Notes: generated by a model not told the origin, from the sequence alone. DNA of 64,000 nucleotides from Marasmitruncus massiliensis (GCF_900186535.1 NZ_FYDE01000005.1:906895-970894), one strand, 5' to 3'; counted from the stretch's first letter, positions 1 to 9,220 are shown. Program-made: numbers and translations.

Positions 1-29
1 TTTGCGCCAAAAGAAAGGCGGGAATCAGT

Positions 30-929
30 TTGCCGGATTTCACCGGGATTCTTTGTATTGACAAGCCGTCCGGCTTTACATCTTTCGACGTAGTGGCTAA
101 AATGCGCGGCATTGCGCGGGAGCGCCGCATCGGGCACGCGGGTACGCTTGACCCGATGGCGACCGGCGTATTGCCGCTGTTTTTCGGGCGGGCGACAAAG
201 GCCTGCGATATTCTGCCCCTGCAGGATAAACGCTATACGGCGACGTTTCGGCTGGGTATTACAACCGATACGCAGGATATTACAGGCGCCGTGTTGTCGC
301 AAAGCCCTGTGAATGCGGACAGAAAAGCCGTCGAAGCTGCTGCTGCGCAGTTTGTGGGCGCCATCCAACAGGTTCCGCCCATGTATTCCGCGGTCAAGGT
401 AAACGGACAGCGGCTCTACGATCTTGCCCGCAGGGGTGTGGAAGTGGAGCGTCAGGCGCGGGAAATCACGATCTACAGCATTGAATTTCTGGATTGTGAT
501 GAGGAGAACACCTATTCCATCGATGTTTTTTGCTCCAAAGGGACCTATATCCGCACGCTGGTCGCGGATATAGGGGAAGCGCTTGGCTGCGGGGCTGCTC
601 TGACCGCCCTGCGCCGGACGATGGCGGCAGGCTTTACGCTGGATCAGTGCATAACGCTTGAACAGGCGCAGCAGCTTGCGGGCGAGCGGCGGCTGCCTGC
701 GGCGGGTGTGCCGGTCGAATATGCGTTTGAGCCGCTGCCCAAGGCACAGCTTACTGAAATGCAGACCAAGATGGCGTTGAACGGCGTCAGCCTGGATCCG
801 TCCCGTGTCAGCGGTGTCGGCGTGGCGGAGCGGTATTCCGTCTATTCGGATAAAGGAATTTTTATCGGTATCGCCGCCGTTGCCGGCGGGAATTTCAAAA
901 TGACAAAACTGTTCACACTGGAGGTTTGA
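30..929 (+). CDS. truB: tRNA pseudouridine(55) synthase TruB
   Basis: TruB converts U55 in the T-loop of most tRNAs to pseudouridine in the cytoplasm. The 299-residue protein has the family's N-terminal [10 protein letters not shown] stretch and the catalytic segment [12 protein letters not shown], with the nucleophilic Asp at residue 41. [12 protein letters not shown] and [10 protein letters not shown] match later conserved blocks of the catalytic domain. The start is a TTG preceded by an AAAGGCGGGA-type SD. The gene heads the usual truB-ribF-rpsO-pnp order and overlaps the ribF region; its upstream neighbours (probably rbfA, infB) lie outside the window. Confidence 0.96.
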   Translation: MPDFTGILCIDKPSGFTSFDVVAKMRGIARERRIGHAGTLDPMATGVLPLFFGRATKACDILPLQDKRYTATFRLGITTDTQDITGAVLSQSPVNADRKAVEAAAAQFVGAIQQVPPMYSAVKVNGQRLYDLARRGVEVERQAREITIYSIEFLDCDEENTYSIDVFCSKGTYIRTLVADIGEALGCGAALTALRRTMAAGFTLDQCITLEQAQQLAGERRLPAAGVPVEYAFEPLPKAQLTEMQTKMALNGVSLDPSRVSGVGVAERYSVYSDKGIFIGIAAVAGGNFKMTKLFTLEV

Positions 930-934
930 AACGG

Positions 935-1921
935 ATGCCCATTCGGATTTACACTTCGCTCGAGGAGCTGCTGCCCTGCGGAAAGAGCGCAGTAGCGCTC
1001 GGCTATTTTGACGGGCTTCATGCCGGCCACGCGGCAGTTATTTCGCGGGCTGTCGCGAAAGCGGAGGAGGGGTTTTGCCCCTGTGTATTTACGTTTACAG
1101 TCAAAGGGGGACATCCCAAAGCCAAACCGCAGGACAGCGAAATTACAGCCGAAAGCCAGAAGCGTTCCCTTTTGGAGCAATGGGGCGTCCACCTCGTTCT
1201 GGAACCGGACTTCAGCGAATTTCAGCAGATGCCTCCGGAAAAATTTGTGGATGAAGTGCTGCTGCACAGGATGCATGCGGCGGTTGTCTGTTGCGGAACT
1301 GATTTCCGCTTCGGCCACCGTGCGTCGGCGGGAGTCAATGAGCTGGCAGCTCTTTGCAGGGACCGGAAGATCGCGCTGGAAGTTGTGCCGCCCGTTACCT
1401 ATGAGGGGGAGCGTGTCAGCTCTACCCGTATCCGCGCGCTGCTGGAAGCCGGTAACGTGGAACAGGCCGCTGTTTTGCTGGGGAGGCCGTTCGCTTATGA
1501 CTTTCCTGTCGCCCACGGCAGGCAGCTAGGCCGGAAACTGGATTTTCCTACGATTAATCAGGCTATTCCCGGGGAGTTCGTAAAGCTGCGCCGGGGCGTC
1601 TATGCGTCTGTAACCTGCGCAAAAGGCAGTTTCTACCCGTCGGTTACCAATATCGGCGTCAGGCCGACGGTGGACGATCATCAGCCGGTAACATCCGAAA
1701 CCAGTATTTTCGGCTTTTCGGGGGACCTTTACGGACAGAAGGTGGAAGTGCGTCTGCTGAAATTTCTGCGTGCGGAAAAGAGTTTTCCCTCGGTACAGGC
1801 GCTGCGGGAACAGATTGTAATTGACAGCGCCGCGGCGCTTCCGATCAGCCGCAGTTATCTGGATGGAGAGGCAAATTACGGGCGCATAGGGACTTTACAA
1901 TCTGCCCATACTATGTTATAA
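935..1921 (+). CDS. ribF: Bifunctional riboflavin kinase / FAD synthetase
   Basis: RibF phosphorylates riboflavin to FMN and then adenylylates FMN to FAD. The N-terminal nucleotidyltransferase domain shows GYFDGLHAGH (HIGH-like motif) and CGTDFRFGHR, followed by SSTRIRALLEAG. The C-terminal riboflavin-kinase domain shows GRKLDFPTIN, RRGVYAS and NIGVRPTV. A TTG at 926 is in frame, but GGAGG at 920-924 sits only one base from it and 10 bases from the ATG at 935, so 935 is chosen. The 3' end overlaps the -10 box of the rpsO promoter. Confidence 0.95.
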   Translation: MPIRIYTSLEELLPCGKSAVALGYFDGLHAGHAAVISRAVAKAEEGFCPCVFTFTVKGGHPKAKPQDSEITAESQKRSLLEQWGVHLVLEPDFSEFQQMPPEKFVDEVLLHRMHAAVVCCGTDFRFGHRASAGVNELAALCRDRKIALEVVPPVTYEGERVSSTRIRALLEAGNVEQAAVLLGRPFAYDFPVAHGRQLGRKLDFPTINQAIPGEFVKLRRGVYASVTCAKGSFYPSVTNIGVRPTVDDHQPVTSETSIFGFSGDLYGQKVEVRLLKFLRAEKSFPSVQALREQIVIDSAAALPISRSYLDGEANYGRIGTLQSAHTML

Positions 1922-1922
1922 T
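1894..1922 (+). promoter_or_regulatory. SigA-type promoter for rpsO
   Basis: TTTACA (1894-1899), a 17-base spacer and TATAAT (1917-1922) make a near-consensus vegetative promoter inside the last codons of ribF. It gives rpsO, and perhaps pnp, a transcript separate from truB-ribF. The leader of about 110 bases contains short GC-rich repeats (CAGGG/CCCTG) that could fold, but I cannot identify an S15 autoregulatory site with confidence. Confidence 0.75.
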
Positions 1923-2037
1923 CAGCAATTAAGCGACCTTTTCCCGGAGACAGGGATACACGCCTGTTATACACAGGATTGTTCACCCGCCTGTCCCTGA
2001 GATACAGGACGAAAATTTATGATGAGGTGAAACAGTT

Positions 2038-2304
2038 ATGTTGCGCAAAGAAGAAAAACAAGAAGTCATCCAGTCCAACAAACAGCATGAAAATGACACT
2101 GGTTCTCCCGAGGTACAGATTGCAATTCTGACCAAGCGGATTAATGATCTGACCGAGCATGTCAAAATTCATGCAAAAGACCACCACAGCCGCCGCGGCT
2201 TGCTGAAAATGGTCGGTAAAAGAAGAAATATGCTCAATTACCTTGCCAAGAAAGATATCGAACGCTATCGTGCGCTGATTGCAAAACTCGGCCTGCGTAA
2301 GTAA
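2038..2304 (+). CDS. rpsO: 30S ribosomal protein S15
   Basis: S15 is a primary binder of 16S rRNA in the central domain of the small subunit. The 88-residue length is typical. Family signatures include [30 protein letters not shown] and [18 protein letters not shown]. The ATG follows a GAGGTG SD. The gene has its own promoter upstream and a hairpin terminator just downstream, then pnp, the classic S15-PNPase pairing. Confidence 0.98.
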   Translation: MLRKEEKQEVIQSNKQHENDTGSPEVQIAILTKRINDLTEHVKIHAKDHHSRRGLLKMVGKRRNMLNYLAKKDIERYRALIAKLGLRK

Positions 2305-2316
2305 GTATCCACCGGG

Positions 2317-2351
2317 AAGGCAGGCGGAAGGAATCCGCCTGCCTTTCAAGG
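2317..2351 (+). terminator. Hairpin after rpsO
   Basis: A 12-bp perfect stem (2317-2328 with 2334-2345) has a 5-base loop and is followed by a short, interrupted T stretch. It probably gives partial termination or 3'-end stabilisation of the rpsO mRNA, with read-through into pnp. Confidence 0.75.
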
Positions 2352-2365
2352 CATTTTTAACCCCG

Positions 2366-2457
2366 CGGAGCTGTGGAAAGCACTTTTAGCAGTTACTTGA
2401 GCGCTCGAGGTCCCCCTTTGAACGCTGAAATACTTGCTAAAAAGTACGCAGCTCCGT
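2366..2457 (+). promoter_or_regulatory. Long stem-loop in the pnp leader
   Basis: CGGAGCTG (2366-2373) pairs with CAGCTCCG (2449-2456). Inside it, ACTTTTAGCA (2382-2391) pairs with TGCTAAAAAGT (2435-2445) with one bulged base. The apical part holds further complementary GAGCG/CGCTC segments. The structure ends 37 bases before the pnp ATG. In E. coli a long hairpin in the pnp leader is cut by RNase III and then used by PNPase for autoregulation; the position here suggests a similar role, which is inference. Confidence 0.6.
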
Positions 2458-2493
2458 ATCAGAAACAGCTAAATTTGAAACGGAGGAACTGCA

Positions 2494-4611
2494 ATGTTTG
2501 AAAATTACAAAGTATTCGAAACTGAATTGGCCGGCAAAAAAATTATTTTTGAAACCGGCAAAATGTGCTGCCTGTCCAACGCGTCTGTTCTTGTCCGCTA
2601 TGGCGAGACGGTCGTTCTGGTCAATGTGACCGCTTCTCAGAAGCCCCGTGAGGGCGTCGACTTTTTCCCTCTCTCTGTTGATTTTGAAGAAAAATTATAT
2701 TCTGTGGGAAAGATTCCGGGCTCGTTCATCAAACGCGAATCCCGTCCGTCCGATAAGGCAATTCTCTGCTCCCGCCTGGTTGACCGCCCCATCCGCCCGC
2801 TGTTCCCGAAGGATATGCGCAACGACTGCTCGGTTGTCATGACGGTGATGTCGGTCGATCCTGACTGCCTGCCTGAAATCGCGGGCATGATCGGTACTTC
2901 ATTTGCGCTGTCCATTTCGGATATTCCCTGGAACGGGCCGATTGCCGGCGTCAACGTTGGCCTTGTGGATGGCGAAGTCGTCGTCTGCCCGGACGCCGCG
3001 CAGCGTGAGAAAAGCGGCCTGAACCTGACAGTTGCCGCCAATGAAGATGTGATCTGCATGATTGAAGCGGGCGCAAACGAGGTGTCCAACGATGTCATGC
3101 TGGATGCCATCATCAAGGGCCACCAGGAAATCAAGAAGATGGTGCAGTTCATCAAACATGTCCAGGCACAGATTGGCAAACCGAAATTCAGCTTTGAATC
3201 GATGGAAGTGCCTCACGACCTGTTCGACGCGGTGGAGGCTTTTGCCGCGGAAGATGTGAAATATGCGCTTGATACCGACAACAAGCTGATTCGTGATGAA
3301 CGTCTGGCTCCGATCGTGGAAAAAATCCATGAAAAATTCGACGAGCAGGTCGGTGACAAAACCGCTGTGCTCGATGAAGTTGTTTATAAGCTGCAGAAGA
3401 AAATTGTCCGCCGCTGGCTGCTTGATGAGCAGAAGCGTGTGGACGGGCGCGGCATGGATGAAATCCGCCCGCTGGCTGCCGAGGTGGGAATCCTGCCCCG
3501 CGTGCATGGTTCCGGTATGTTTACCCGCGGCCAGACACAGGTGCTGACCGTTGCAACGCTTGGTACGATCGGCGAGGCGCAGAAGTTGGACGGCATTGAC
3601 GACCAGGAAGAGAAACGCTATATTCATCACTATAACTTCCCGTCCTACTCGGTGGGCGAAACCCGCCCGAGCCGCGGACCTGGCCGCCGTGAAATTGGTC
3701 ACGGCGCACTTGCGGAACGGGCGCTGGAACCGGTGATTCCTTCCGTTGAGGAGTTCCCCTACACGATCCGCCTTGTGTCCGAGGTGCTTTCTTCCAATGG
3801 TTCTACCTCACAGGGCTCCATCTGCGGTTCCACACTGGCACTGATGGATGCGGGCGTGCCCATTAAGGCCCCGGTTGCCGGTATTTCCTGCGGCCTGATC
3901 ACTGAGGGCGACCGTTGGATGACCATGGTGGATATTCAGGGCTTGGAAGATTTCTTCGGCGATATGGACTTTAAGGTGGGCGGCACCAAGAACGGTATCA
4001 CCGCCATCCAGATGGATCTGAAGATTACCGGTCTGACTTATGACATGATCAAAGAAGCGTTTGAAAAAACCTACAAAGCCCGGATGTATATCTTGAACGA
4101 TATCATGCTGCCGGTCATTCCGGAGCCGCGTGCGGAGCTTTCCAAGTATGCGCCGAAGATGAAGACGATGAAGATCCATCCCGACAAGATCCGCGAAGTC
4201 ATCGGTTCGGGCGGCAAGGTGATTCAGAAAATCTGCGCTGACTGCAATGTGAAAATTGATATTGATGACGATGGAAATGTATTTGTTTCTTCTACCGATG
4301 CGGATGGCCTGCGCCGCGCGATTTCGATTATCGAAACCATTGTGAATGACCCGGAAGTGGGCGCGATTTATAAAGGTAAAGTAACCCGGCTGATGAATTT
4401 CGGCGCGTTTGTGGAACTGGCTCCTGGAAAAGAGGGTCTGGTTCATATTTCCAAGCTGGATATGGGCAGGGTCGAGAAGGTTGAGGATGTTGTCGCGGTC
4501 GGCGACGAAGTGATTGTAAAAGTGACTGAAATCGACCAGCAGGGCAGAATTAATCTGTCTCGCCGCGATGCGCTCCTTGCGATGGAAGCAAAGAAAGGCG
4601 CTGCCAAATAA
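2494..4611 (+). CDS. pnp: Polyribonucleotide nucleotidyltransferase (PNPase)
   Basis: PNPase degrades RNA 3'-5' by phosphorolysis and can also add 3' tails. The 705 residues carry two RNase PH-like domains (about 10-145 and 315-545) joined by an alpha-helical domain, then a KH domain (HPDKIREVIGSGGKVIQKI, near 560) and an S1 domain (VTRLMNFGAFVELAPGKEGLVHISKL). FPSYSVGETRPSRGPGRREIGHG is the conserved catalytic-core block. The ATG follows GGAGGAACTGCA. A hairpin terminator follows the stop. Confidence 0.97.
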   Translation: MFENYKVFETELAGKKIIFETGKMCCLSNASVLVRYGETVVLVNVTASQKPREGVDFFPLSVDFEEKLYSVGKIPGSFIKRESRPSDKAILCSRLVDRPIRPLFPKDMRNDCSVVMTVMSVDPDCLPEIAGMIGTSFALSISDIPWNGPIAGVNVGLVDGEVVVCPDAAQREKSGLNLTVAANEDVICMIEAGANEVSNDVMLDAIIKGHQEIKKMVQFIKHVQAQIGKPKFSFESMEVPHDLFDAVEAFAAEDVKYALDTDNKLIRDERLAPIVEKIHEKFDEQVGDKTAVLDEVVYKLQKKIVRRWLLDEQKRVDGRGMDEIRPLAAEVGILPRVHGSGMFTRGQTQVLTVATLGTIGEAQKLDGIDDQEEKRYIHHYNFPSYSVGETRPSRGPGRREIGHGALAERALEPVIPSVEEFPYTIRLVSEVLSSNGSTSQGSICGSTLALMDAGVPIKAPVAGISCGLITEGDRWMTMVDIQGLEDFFGDMDFKVGGTKNGITAIQMDLKITGLTYDMIKEAFEKTYKARMYILNDIMLPVIPEPRAELSKYAPKMKTMKIHPDKIREVIGSGGKVIQKICADCNVKIDIDDDGNVFVSSTDADGLRRAISIIETIVNDPEVGAIYKGKVTRLMNFGAFVELAPGKEGLVHISKLDMGRVEKVEDVVAVGDEVIVKVTEIDQQGRINLSRRDALLAMEAKKGAAK

Positions 4612-4626
4612 GGATGACATGCACAG

Positions 4627-4653
4627 CAGCCGGACGGTTTGTCCGGCTGTTTT
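4627..4653 (+). terminator. Terminator after pnp
   Basis: A 9-bp GC-rich stem (4627-4635 with 4641-4649) with a 5-base loop is followed by four T residues. Confidence 0.75.
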
Positions 4654-4730
4654 CGCATATTGGGTGCTTTCTGCGGGGAAACAGGCACCAAATGGAAATT
4701 GAATTTTCGGTAAACATATGCTAAAATGAG

Positions 4731-4759
4731 TTGTTACGGAATGAAATATTTGCTATGAT
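4731..4759 (+). promoter_or_regulatory. SigA-type promoter upstream of the CNNM/CorC gene
   Basis: TTGTTA (4731-4736), a 17-base spacer and TATGAT (4754-4759). It lies 70-100 bases before the TTG start and after the pnp terminator, so it probably drives the CNNM-proBA unit. Confidence 0.65.
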
Positions 4760-4832
4760 AAATAACGGAAATGATCCGTTTGGCTGGTTTCACAGATCCT
4801 GTGAAATCTGAATTTTGGAGGCTGAATTTTTT

Positions 4833-6104
4833 TTGGACGATACAAATGGTTTATCCTATCTGTTTCTGTTGGTTCTGCTGGCGTTGTCCGCATTTTTCTC
4901 CGCGAGTGAGACGGCGTTTTCTTCTCTGAATAAAATCCGTTTAAAAAACTATGCGGATGAAGGAAACCGGAAAGCAAAACGCGCGCTGCGCATCGCAGAA
5001 AATTTCGACAAGATGCTTTCCACGATCCTTGTGGGAAACAATGTAGTCAATATGGCCAGCGCTTCGCTTGCCACTCTGCTTGCGACTGCTGTATTCGGCG
5101 CGTCCGGTGCCGCGATTGCCACAGCAGCCATAACGGTTTTGGTTCTGATTTTCGGCGAAATCCTGCCGAAATCGCTTGCAAAAGAAAACAGTGAGAATGT
5201 GGCCATGGCTTTCGGCGGTCTGCTTTCTATGCTGATGAAGTTGCTGACCCCGATTGTTTTTGTGTTTGTCAAAATCAAGGAGTTTTCAATGCGCTTGATT
5301 CATCATGGAAAAACCCAGCCGTCTGTCACCGAGGAAGAACTCAAATATATTGTTAACTCTATTGAGCAGGAAGGTGTGCTGGAGGAGCAGGAAAGTGACC
5401 TTGTGCGCTCCGCGCTGGAGTTTGACGAGATTATGGTGCAGGAGATTCTGACGCCCCGGGTGGATCTGACCGCAATCAATGTGGATACCAGCCTGCAGGA
5501 AGCGCTGAAAGTTGTTTTAGACGCTCATTTTTCCCGTATCCCTGTCTATCGGGGAACGATTGACAACATCATCGGCGTTTTGCAGGTGCGCGATCTGCTC
5601 AAAGCGGTTGTTACCGGCGAAGAAACGCGGCTGTCCCATCTGGTCACTGATTGTATTTATATACATAAGACCATGAGGATTTCAAAGCTGCTGACAGAGC
5701 TGAAGTCAAAGAAAATGCATCTCGCGGTCGTTACCGACGACTACGGCGGAACCATGGGCATCGTTACCATGGAGGATGTGCTGGAACAGCTGGTCGGCGA
5801 CATCTGGGATGAAAGCGACGAGGTGGTGGATGACCTGGTGAAGACCGGGGACGACACTTATCTGGTAAGCGGCGATATGAATGTATTTTCCCTGCTGGAG
5901 GACTTGGAAATTGACGACCGGGATTTTGACAGCGACTATAATACGGTTGGCGGCTGGGCAATGGAAATGCTGGGCCACATCCCACAGCCGGGGGAGCAAT
6001 ATGCCTACCGGAATCTGACTGTGACGGTTATGGTGGTCGAGGAGCAGCGGATTATCTCGCTGCGTGTGCAGAAACTGCCTTCGGCGGATGAAGAAACAGA
6101 ATGA
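4833..6104 (+). CDS. CNNM/CorC-family (HlyC/CorC) membrane protein with CBS domains
   Basis: The N-terminal DUF21 membrane domain (about residues 1-190) begins with a hydrophobic helix and the ETAFSSLNKIRLKN signature and includes FGEILPKSLAKENSE. A CBS-domain pair (about 200-320, including ILTPRVDLTAIN and YGGTMGIVTMEDVLEQLVGDIWDE) and a C-terminal CorC_HlyC domain follow. Homologues are linked to divalent-cation (Mg2+/Co2+) efflux or resistance; 'hemolysin' in older names is misleading. The start is TTG 4833, 11 bases after GGAGG (4817-4821); the longer frame from 4815 would overlap that SD. The next gene, proB, follows within 10 bases. Confidence 0.88.
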   Translation: MDDTNGLSYLFLLVLLALSAFFSASETAFSSLNKIRLKNYADEGNRKAKRALRIAENFDKMLSTILVGNNVVNMASASLATLLATAVFGASGAAIATAAITVLVLIFGEILPKSLAKENSENVAMAFGGLLSMLMKLLTPIVFVFVKIKEFSMRLIHHGKTQPSVTEEELKYIVNSIEQEGVLEEQESDLVRSALEFDEIMVQEILTPRVDLTAINVDTSLQEALKVVLDAHFSRIPVYRGTIDNIIGVLQVRDLLKAVVTGEETRLSHLVTDCIYIHKTMRISKLLTELKSKKMHLAVVTDDYGGTMGIVTMEDVLEQLVGDIWDESDEVVDDLVKTGDDTYLVSGDMNVFSLLEDLEIDDRDFDSDYNTVGGWAMEMLGHIPQPGEQYAYRNLTVTVMVVEEQRIISLRVQKLPSADEETE

Positions 6105-6114
6105 GGGAATCGAC

Positions 6115-6927
6115 ATGAGGAATTTTAACCAGGCCAAACGGATCGTGATCAAAATCGGCTCTTCTACGCTCACCCATGAGAGCGGCCTGCTCAATATCCG
6201 CAGGGTGGAAGAACTGGTGAAGGTGCTGGCTGATATCAAAAACAGCGGGAGGCAGATTGTTCTGGTCAGTTCGGGCGCAATGGCGGTCGGGGTCGGCAAG
6301 CTCGGCCTCGCCGGAAAACCCGGGGATATGCCGGGAAAGCAGGCGGTTGCCGCCGTGGGCCAGTGCGAGCTGATGTATACATATGATAAGCTGTTTTCGG
6401 AGTTTAACCACGTGACCAGCCAGATCCTGCTGACGCGCGACGTGGTTGATGAGCCGCTGCGCAAGCAGAATGTCCGCAATGTGTTCAAGCGGCTGATCGA
6501 GATGGGGACCATTCCGATTGTGAATGAAAATGACTCGGTCTCCACCGAGGAAATTGAATTCGGCGATAACGATACCCTTTCCGCGATTGTCAGCGTGATT
6601 GCCGAAGCGGATTTATTGATTGTACTCAGCGATATTGACGGCCTTTATGAAGAAGACCCCCGTATCAATCCACACGCACGGCTGATTTCGGAGGTGCACG
6701 AGATTACGCCGGAAATTGAGTCGGCTGCCGCGGGCGCCGGCAGCAACCGGGGAACCGGAGGTATGATTACGAAGATCCATGCCGCAAAAATTGCCAATGC
6801 GAATGGCGTAGATATGGTAATCCTGAACGGCGATCATCCCAGAAAGCTATATAGTTTGCTGGAAAATGAGGACATCGGTACCTATTTTTCAACGAAGTCA
6901 AGACAAAAGCATACGAATTACAAATGA
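6115..6927 (+). CDS. proB: Glutamate 5-kinase
   Basis: ProB phosphorylates glutamate to gamma-glutamyl phosphate, the first step of proline synthesis. The protein is an amino-acid-kinase fold of about 270 residues with KIGSSTLT near the start, LVSSGAMAVG, NENDSVSTEEIEFGDNDTLSA and GTGGMITKIHAA. The start is ATG 6115, six bases after GAGGGA. The C-terminal PUA domain of the E. coli enzyme is missing; shorter PUA-less versions exist in other bacteria. The gene lies directly upstream of proA. Confidence 0.95.
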   Translation: MRNFNQAKRIVIKIGSSTLTHESGLLNIRRVEELVKVLADIKNSGRQIVLVSSGAMAVGVGKLGLAGKPGDMPGKQAVAAVGQCELMYTYDKLFSEFNHVTSQILLTRDVVDEPLRKQNVRNVFKRLIEMGTIPIVNENDSVSTEEIEFGDNDTLSAIVSVIAEADLLIVLSDIDGLYEEDPRINPHARLISEVHEITPEIESAAAGAGSNRGTGGMITKIHAAKIANANGVDMVILNGDHPRKLYSLLENEDIGTYFSTKSRQKHTNYK

Positions 6928-6947
6928 TAGAAGCCTGATGAAAGGGT

Positions 6948-8201
6948 GTGAGCGGATTGAATTCATTGACAGAGCTGGGCAAGCGCGCAAAAGCGGCCTC
7001 AAGGGGTTTATCCTGTCTGTCTACCGCACAAAAAGATGCGGCGCTGCGGGCGATAGCGGCTTCCCTGCGGGAGCATGCAAAGGAGATCATAGAAGCAAAT
7101 GCCCGTGATCTCGATGCGGCGCAGGAAAGCGGGATGTCCGCATCCCTGCAGGATCGCCTCCGGCTGACGAAAGACCGGATTGATGCAATTGCCGGTGCGG
7201 TAGAAGAGATTGTCAAGCTGGAGGACCCTGTCGGTCAGGTGATCGGGGGCGGAAACCGCCCCAACGGGCTGAAAATTGAAAAAATCCGGGTGCCGCTCGG
7301 CGTCGTGGGAATGATTTTTGAAGCGCGTCCCAATGTGACTGTGGATGCCGCGAGTCTCTGTTTAAAATCCTCAAACGCATGTATCCTGCGCGGCGGCAAG
7401 GAGGCAATCCATTCCAATACCATGCTTGCCGGGCTGATGCGCGGCGCATTGGCGTCACAGGGGCTTCCGCGGGATGCTATTCAGCTGGTGGAGGACACCT
7501 CCCGGCAGAGTGCCGGCGACCTGATGAGCCTTAATGGCTATCTCGATGTGCTGATTCCCCGCGGGGGCAAGGGGCTGATCCGCGCGGTAGTGGAAAATGC
7601 CACTGTGCCTGTGATTGAAACCGGCGCGGGAAACTGCCACATTTTTGTGGATGCTTCCGCGGATGTGGATCTCGCGGTTTCGGTCTGCGACAACGCAAAA
7701 ACCTCACGCCCGTCGGTATGCAACGCGGTGGAAACGATCTTGGTGCACCGTGAAATTGCACCGGCGTTTCTGCCCAAGCTGAAAGCGGCACTGGATGCCC
7801 ATCAGGTGGAACTGAGGGGCTGTGCGCGGACCGCCGCGCTGATTCCCGAGGTGATACCAGCCACGGAGGAGGATTACGCGACGGAATATGACGACTATAT
7901 TCTTGCGCTGCGCGTGGTGGACAGTCTGGAGGACGCGATCGTGCATATCCAGACCTACTCAACAGGACATTCCGAGGCAATCCTCACGAACGATTACCGC
8001 AACGCGCAGGAATTTACCGCGCGTATCGATTCTGCGGCGGTGTATGTCAATGCTTCCACCCGTTTTACCGACGGCGGAGAATTCGGGTTTGGCGCGGAAA
8101 TCGGTATTTCCACACAGAAGCTGCATGCGCGCGGGCCGATGGGCCTTGCGGAATTGTGCTCCTGTAAATATATTGTGACCGGAAACGGACAAATCCGCTG
8201 A
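6948..8201 (+). CDS. proA: Glutamate-5-semialdehyde dehydrogenase (gamma-glutamyl phosphate reductase)
   Basis: ProA reduces gamma-glutamyl phosphate to glutamate-5-semialdehyde with NADPH, the second step of proline synthesis. The 417-residue aldehyde-dehydrogenase-like protein shows GVVGMIFEARPNVTVDA, IPRGGKGLIRAVVENATVPVIETGAG in two conserved blocks, the catalytic-Cys region TSRPSVCNAVE, and HSEAILTND and FGAEIGISTQKLHARGPMG near the end. The start could be GTG 6948, used here, or TTG 6957, which has better spacing from AAAGG. It forms an operon with proB. Confidence 0.96.
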   Translation: MSGLNSLTELGKRAKAASRGLSCLSTAQKDAALRAIAASLREHAKEIIEANARDLDAAQESGMSASLQDRLRLTKDRIDAIAGAVEEIVKLEDPVGQVIGGGNRPNGLKIEKIRVPLGVVGMIFEARPNVTVDAASLCLKSSNACILRGGKEAIHSNTMLAGLMRGALASQGLPRDAIQLVEDTSRQSAGDLMSLNGYLDVLIPRGGKGLIRAVVENATVPVIETGAGNCHIFVDASADVDLAVSVCDNAKTSRPSVCNAVETILVHREIAPAFLPKLKAALDAHQVELRGCARTAALIPEVIPATEEDYATEYDDYILALRVVDSLEDAIVHIQTYSTGHSEAILTNDYRNAQEFTARIDSAAVYVNASTRFTDGGEFGFGAEIGISTQKLHARGPMGLAELCSCKYIVTGNGQIR

Positions 8202-8218
8202 TGGGAAAGGAAGGAACG

Positions 8219-9046
8219 ATGGAACAGTCGAAACGCAACAGGCCGGCGCGGCTGGCCGAGGAAATGCAGTATCGCAGGAATAAGTATGCCGCGCCGGTTG
8301 GAGGCGTGTTTATCCTTCTGGCACTGGTCGGTATGGTAGCGCTGGGAGCTTTCTGTGTTCAGTTTACACGCGGGATTTTGGATAACTCCGGAGAGAAGGA
8401 AATGTTCGAAGATGTCATTACGCCGGTGCTGATGTTTGACCCGGTGCCTTTTGAAAAAGCTTCGGATGCGGACCCGGTATTCCTGTTGCAGTCCTCTCTC
8501 TGGAGCACGATGCTCGGAGAAAAGAGGGACAGCTACCAGTTCGACGCGCTGGGACGGCTGATCGTACCCGCTTCTGACGTGGATGTTGCGTGCGCCCGTC
8601 TGTTTGGATCGGAAATCAAATTACAGCATCAGACGTTCGGTGACTATGAAGTTGCTTATGTTTACGACGAATCCACAAAGACCTATTTCGCGCCGGTCAC
8701 CCTGCAGGCAAACCAATATTCGCCAAACGTTGAACGCGTCGTAAAAAAGGGGAATGTATTTACCCTGACAGTCGGCTACATTCCTCCTGCGAACGCATGG
8801 ACACAGGCGCAGAATGGGAAAAGCAACGAGCCTGTCCCGGAAAAGGAAATGATCTATGAGCTTTTAAAGAACAAAGATAACTATCAGCTGGTGGCTATCC
8901 GCGATCTTCCCAAATCGAGCTCTTCCAGCTCTTCCTCCAGCATCCCCTTTAATCAGACAAAGCCGGCGGTCCCGGCGGTGACGACGCCCGATCTATCGAG
9001 TTCCATGGATTTTGGAACAGATATTGACAGTTCGGACGCAGCATAA
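8219..9046 (+). CDS. Membrane-anchored protein of unknown function
   Basis: I do not recognise this family. A basic N-terminus is followed by one hydrophobic helix (about residues 27-50, PVGGVFILLALVGMVALGAF). An extracytoplasmic domain of roughly 170 residues comes next, then a low-complexity serine run and a Pro/Thr/Ser-rich tail ending in acidic residues, with no catalytic motif visible. The start is ATG 8219 after AAGGAAGGA; an upstream ATG at 8201 overlaps the proA stop by one base and lacks good spacing. It follows proA directly and precedes a strong terminator, so it is probably cotranscribed with proBA. Confidence 0.7.
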   Translation: MEQSKRNRPARLAEEMQYRRNKYAAPVGGVFILLALVGMVALGAFCVQFTRGILDNSGEKEMFEDVITPVLMFDPVPFEKASDADPVFLLQSSLWSTMLGEKRDSYQFDALGRLIVPASDVDVACARLFGSEIKLQHQTFGDYEVAYVYDESTKTYFAPVTLQANQYSPNVERVVKKGNVFTLTVGYIPPANAWTQAQNGKSNEPVPEKEMIYELLKNKDNYQLVAIRDLPKSSSSSSSSSIPFNQTKPAVPAVTTPDLSSSMDFGTDIDSSDAA

Positions 9047-9060
9047 CAAAGTTTCGAATA

Positions 9061-9104
9061 AAAAGACTGAGCATCACATGCTATTGTGATGCTCAGTCTT
9101 TTTT
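9061..9104 (+). terminator. Strong terminator ending the proBA unit
   Basis: A 17-bp perfect stem (9061-9077 with 9086-9102) with an 8-base loop and a T-run. A-rich and T-rich flanks on the two sides allow it to work in both directions, which suits its place between convergent genes. Confidence 0.9.
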
Positions 9105-9171
9105 GTTGGCTGTTTTTCGAAAGAGTGAGAGGCCTCATCTGCACAGTAATCTTCATGTAAGAATAACGGAA

Positions 9172-9205
9172 AGCGCCGCCGGTACTATTTTGTACCAGCG
9201 GCGCT
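9172..9205 (-). terminator. Hairpin downstream of the minus-strand membrane protein
   Basis: AGCGCCGC plus GGTAC pairs with GTACC plus GCGGCGCT, with one unpaired base on the 3' arm. It lies just 3' of the gene at 9221-10057 on its own strand. There is no clear U-run, so its role as a terminator is uncertain. Confidence 0.45.
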
Positions 9206-9220
9206 GAATCAATGAATCTG

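Noticed and set aside
7531-7980. Long minus-strand ORFs across proA, and similar long antisense frames in pnp, ilvA/ilvB and nadE
   Set aside because: They are shadows caused by GC-biased codon positions of well-identified genes; none has an SD or motif.
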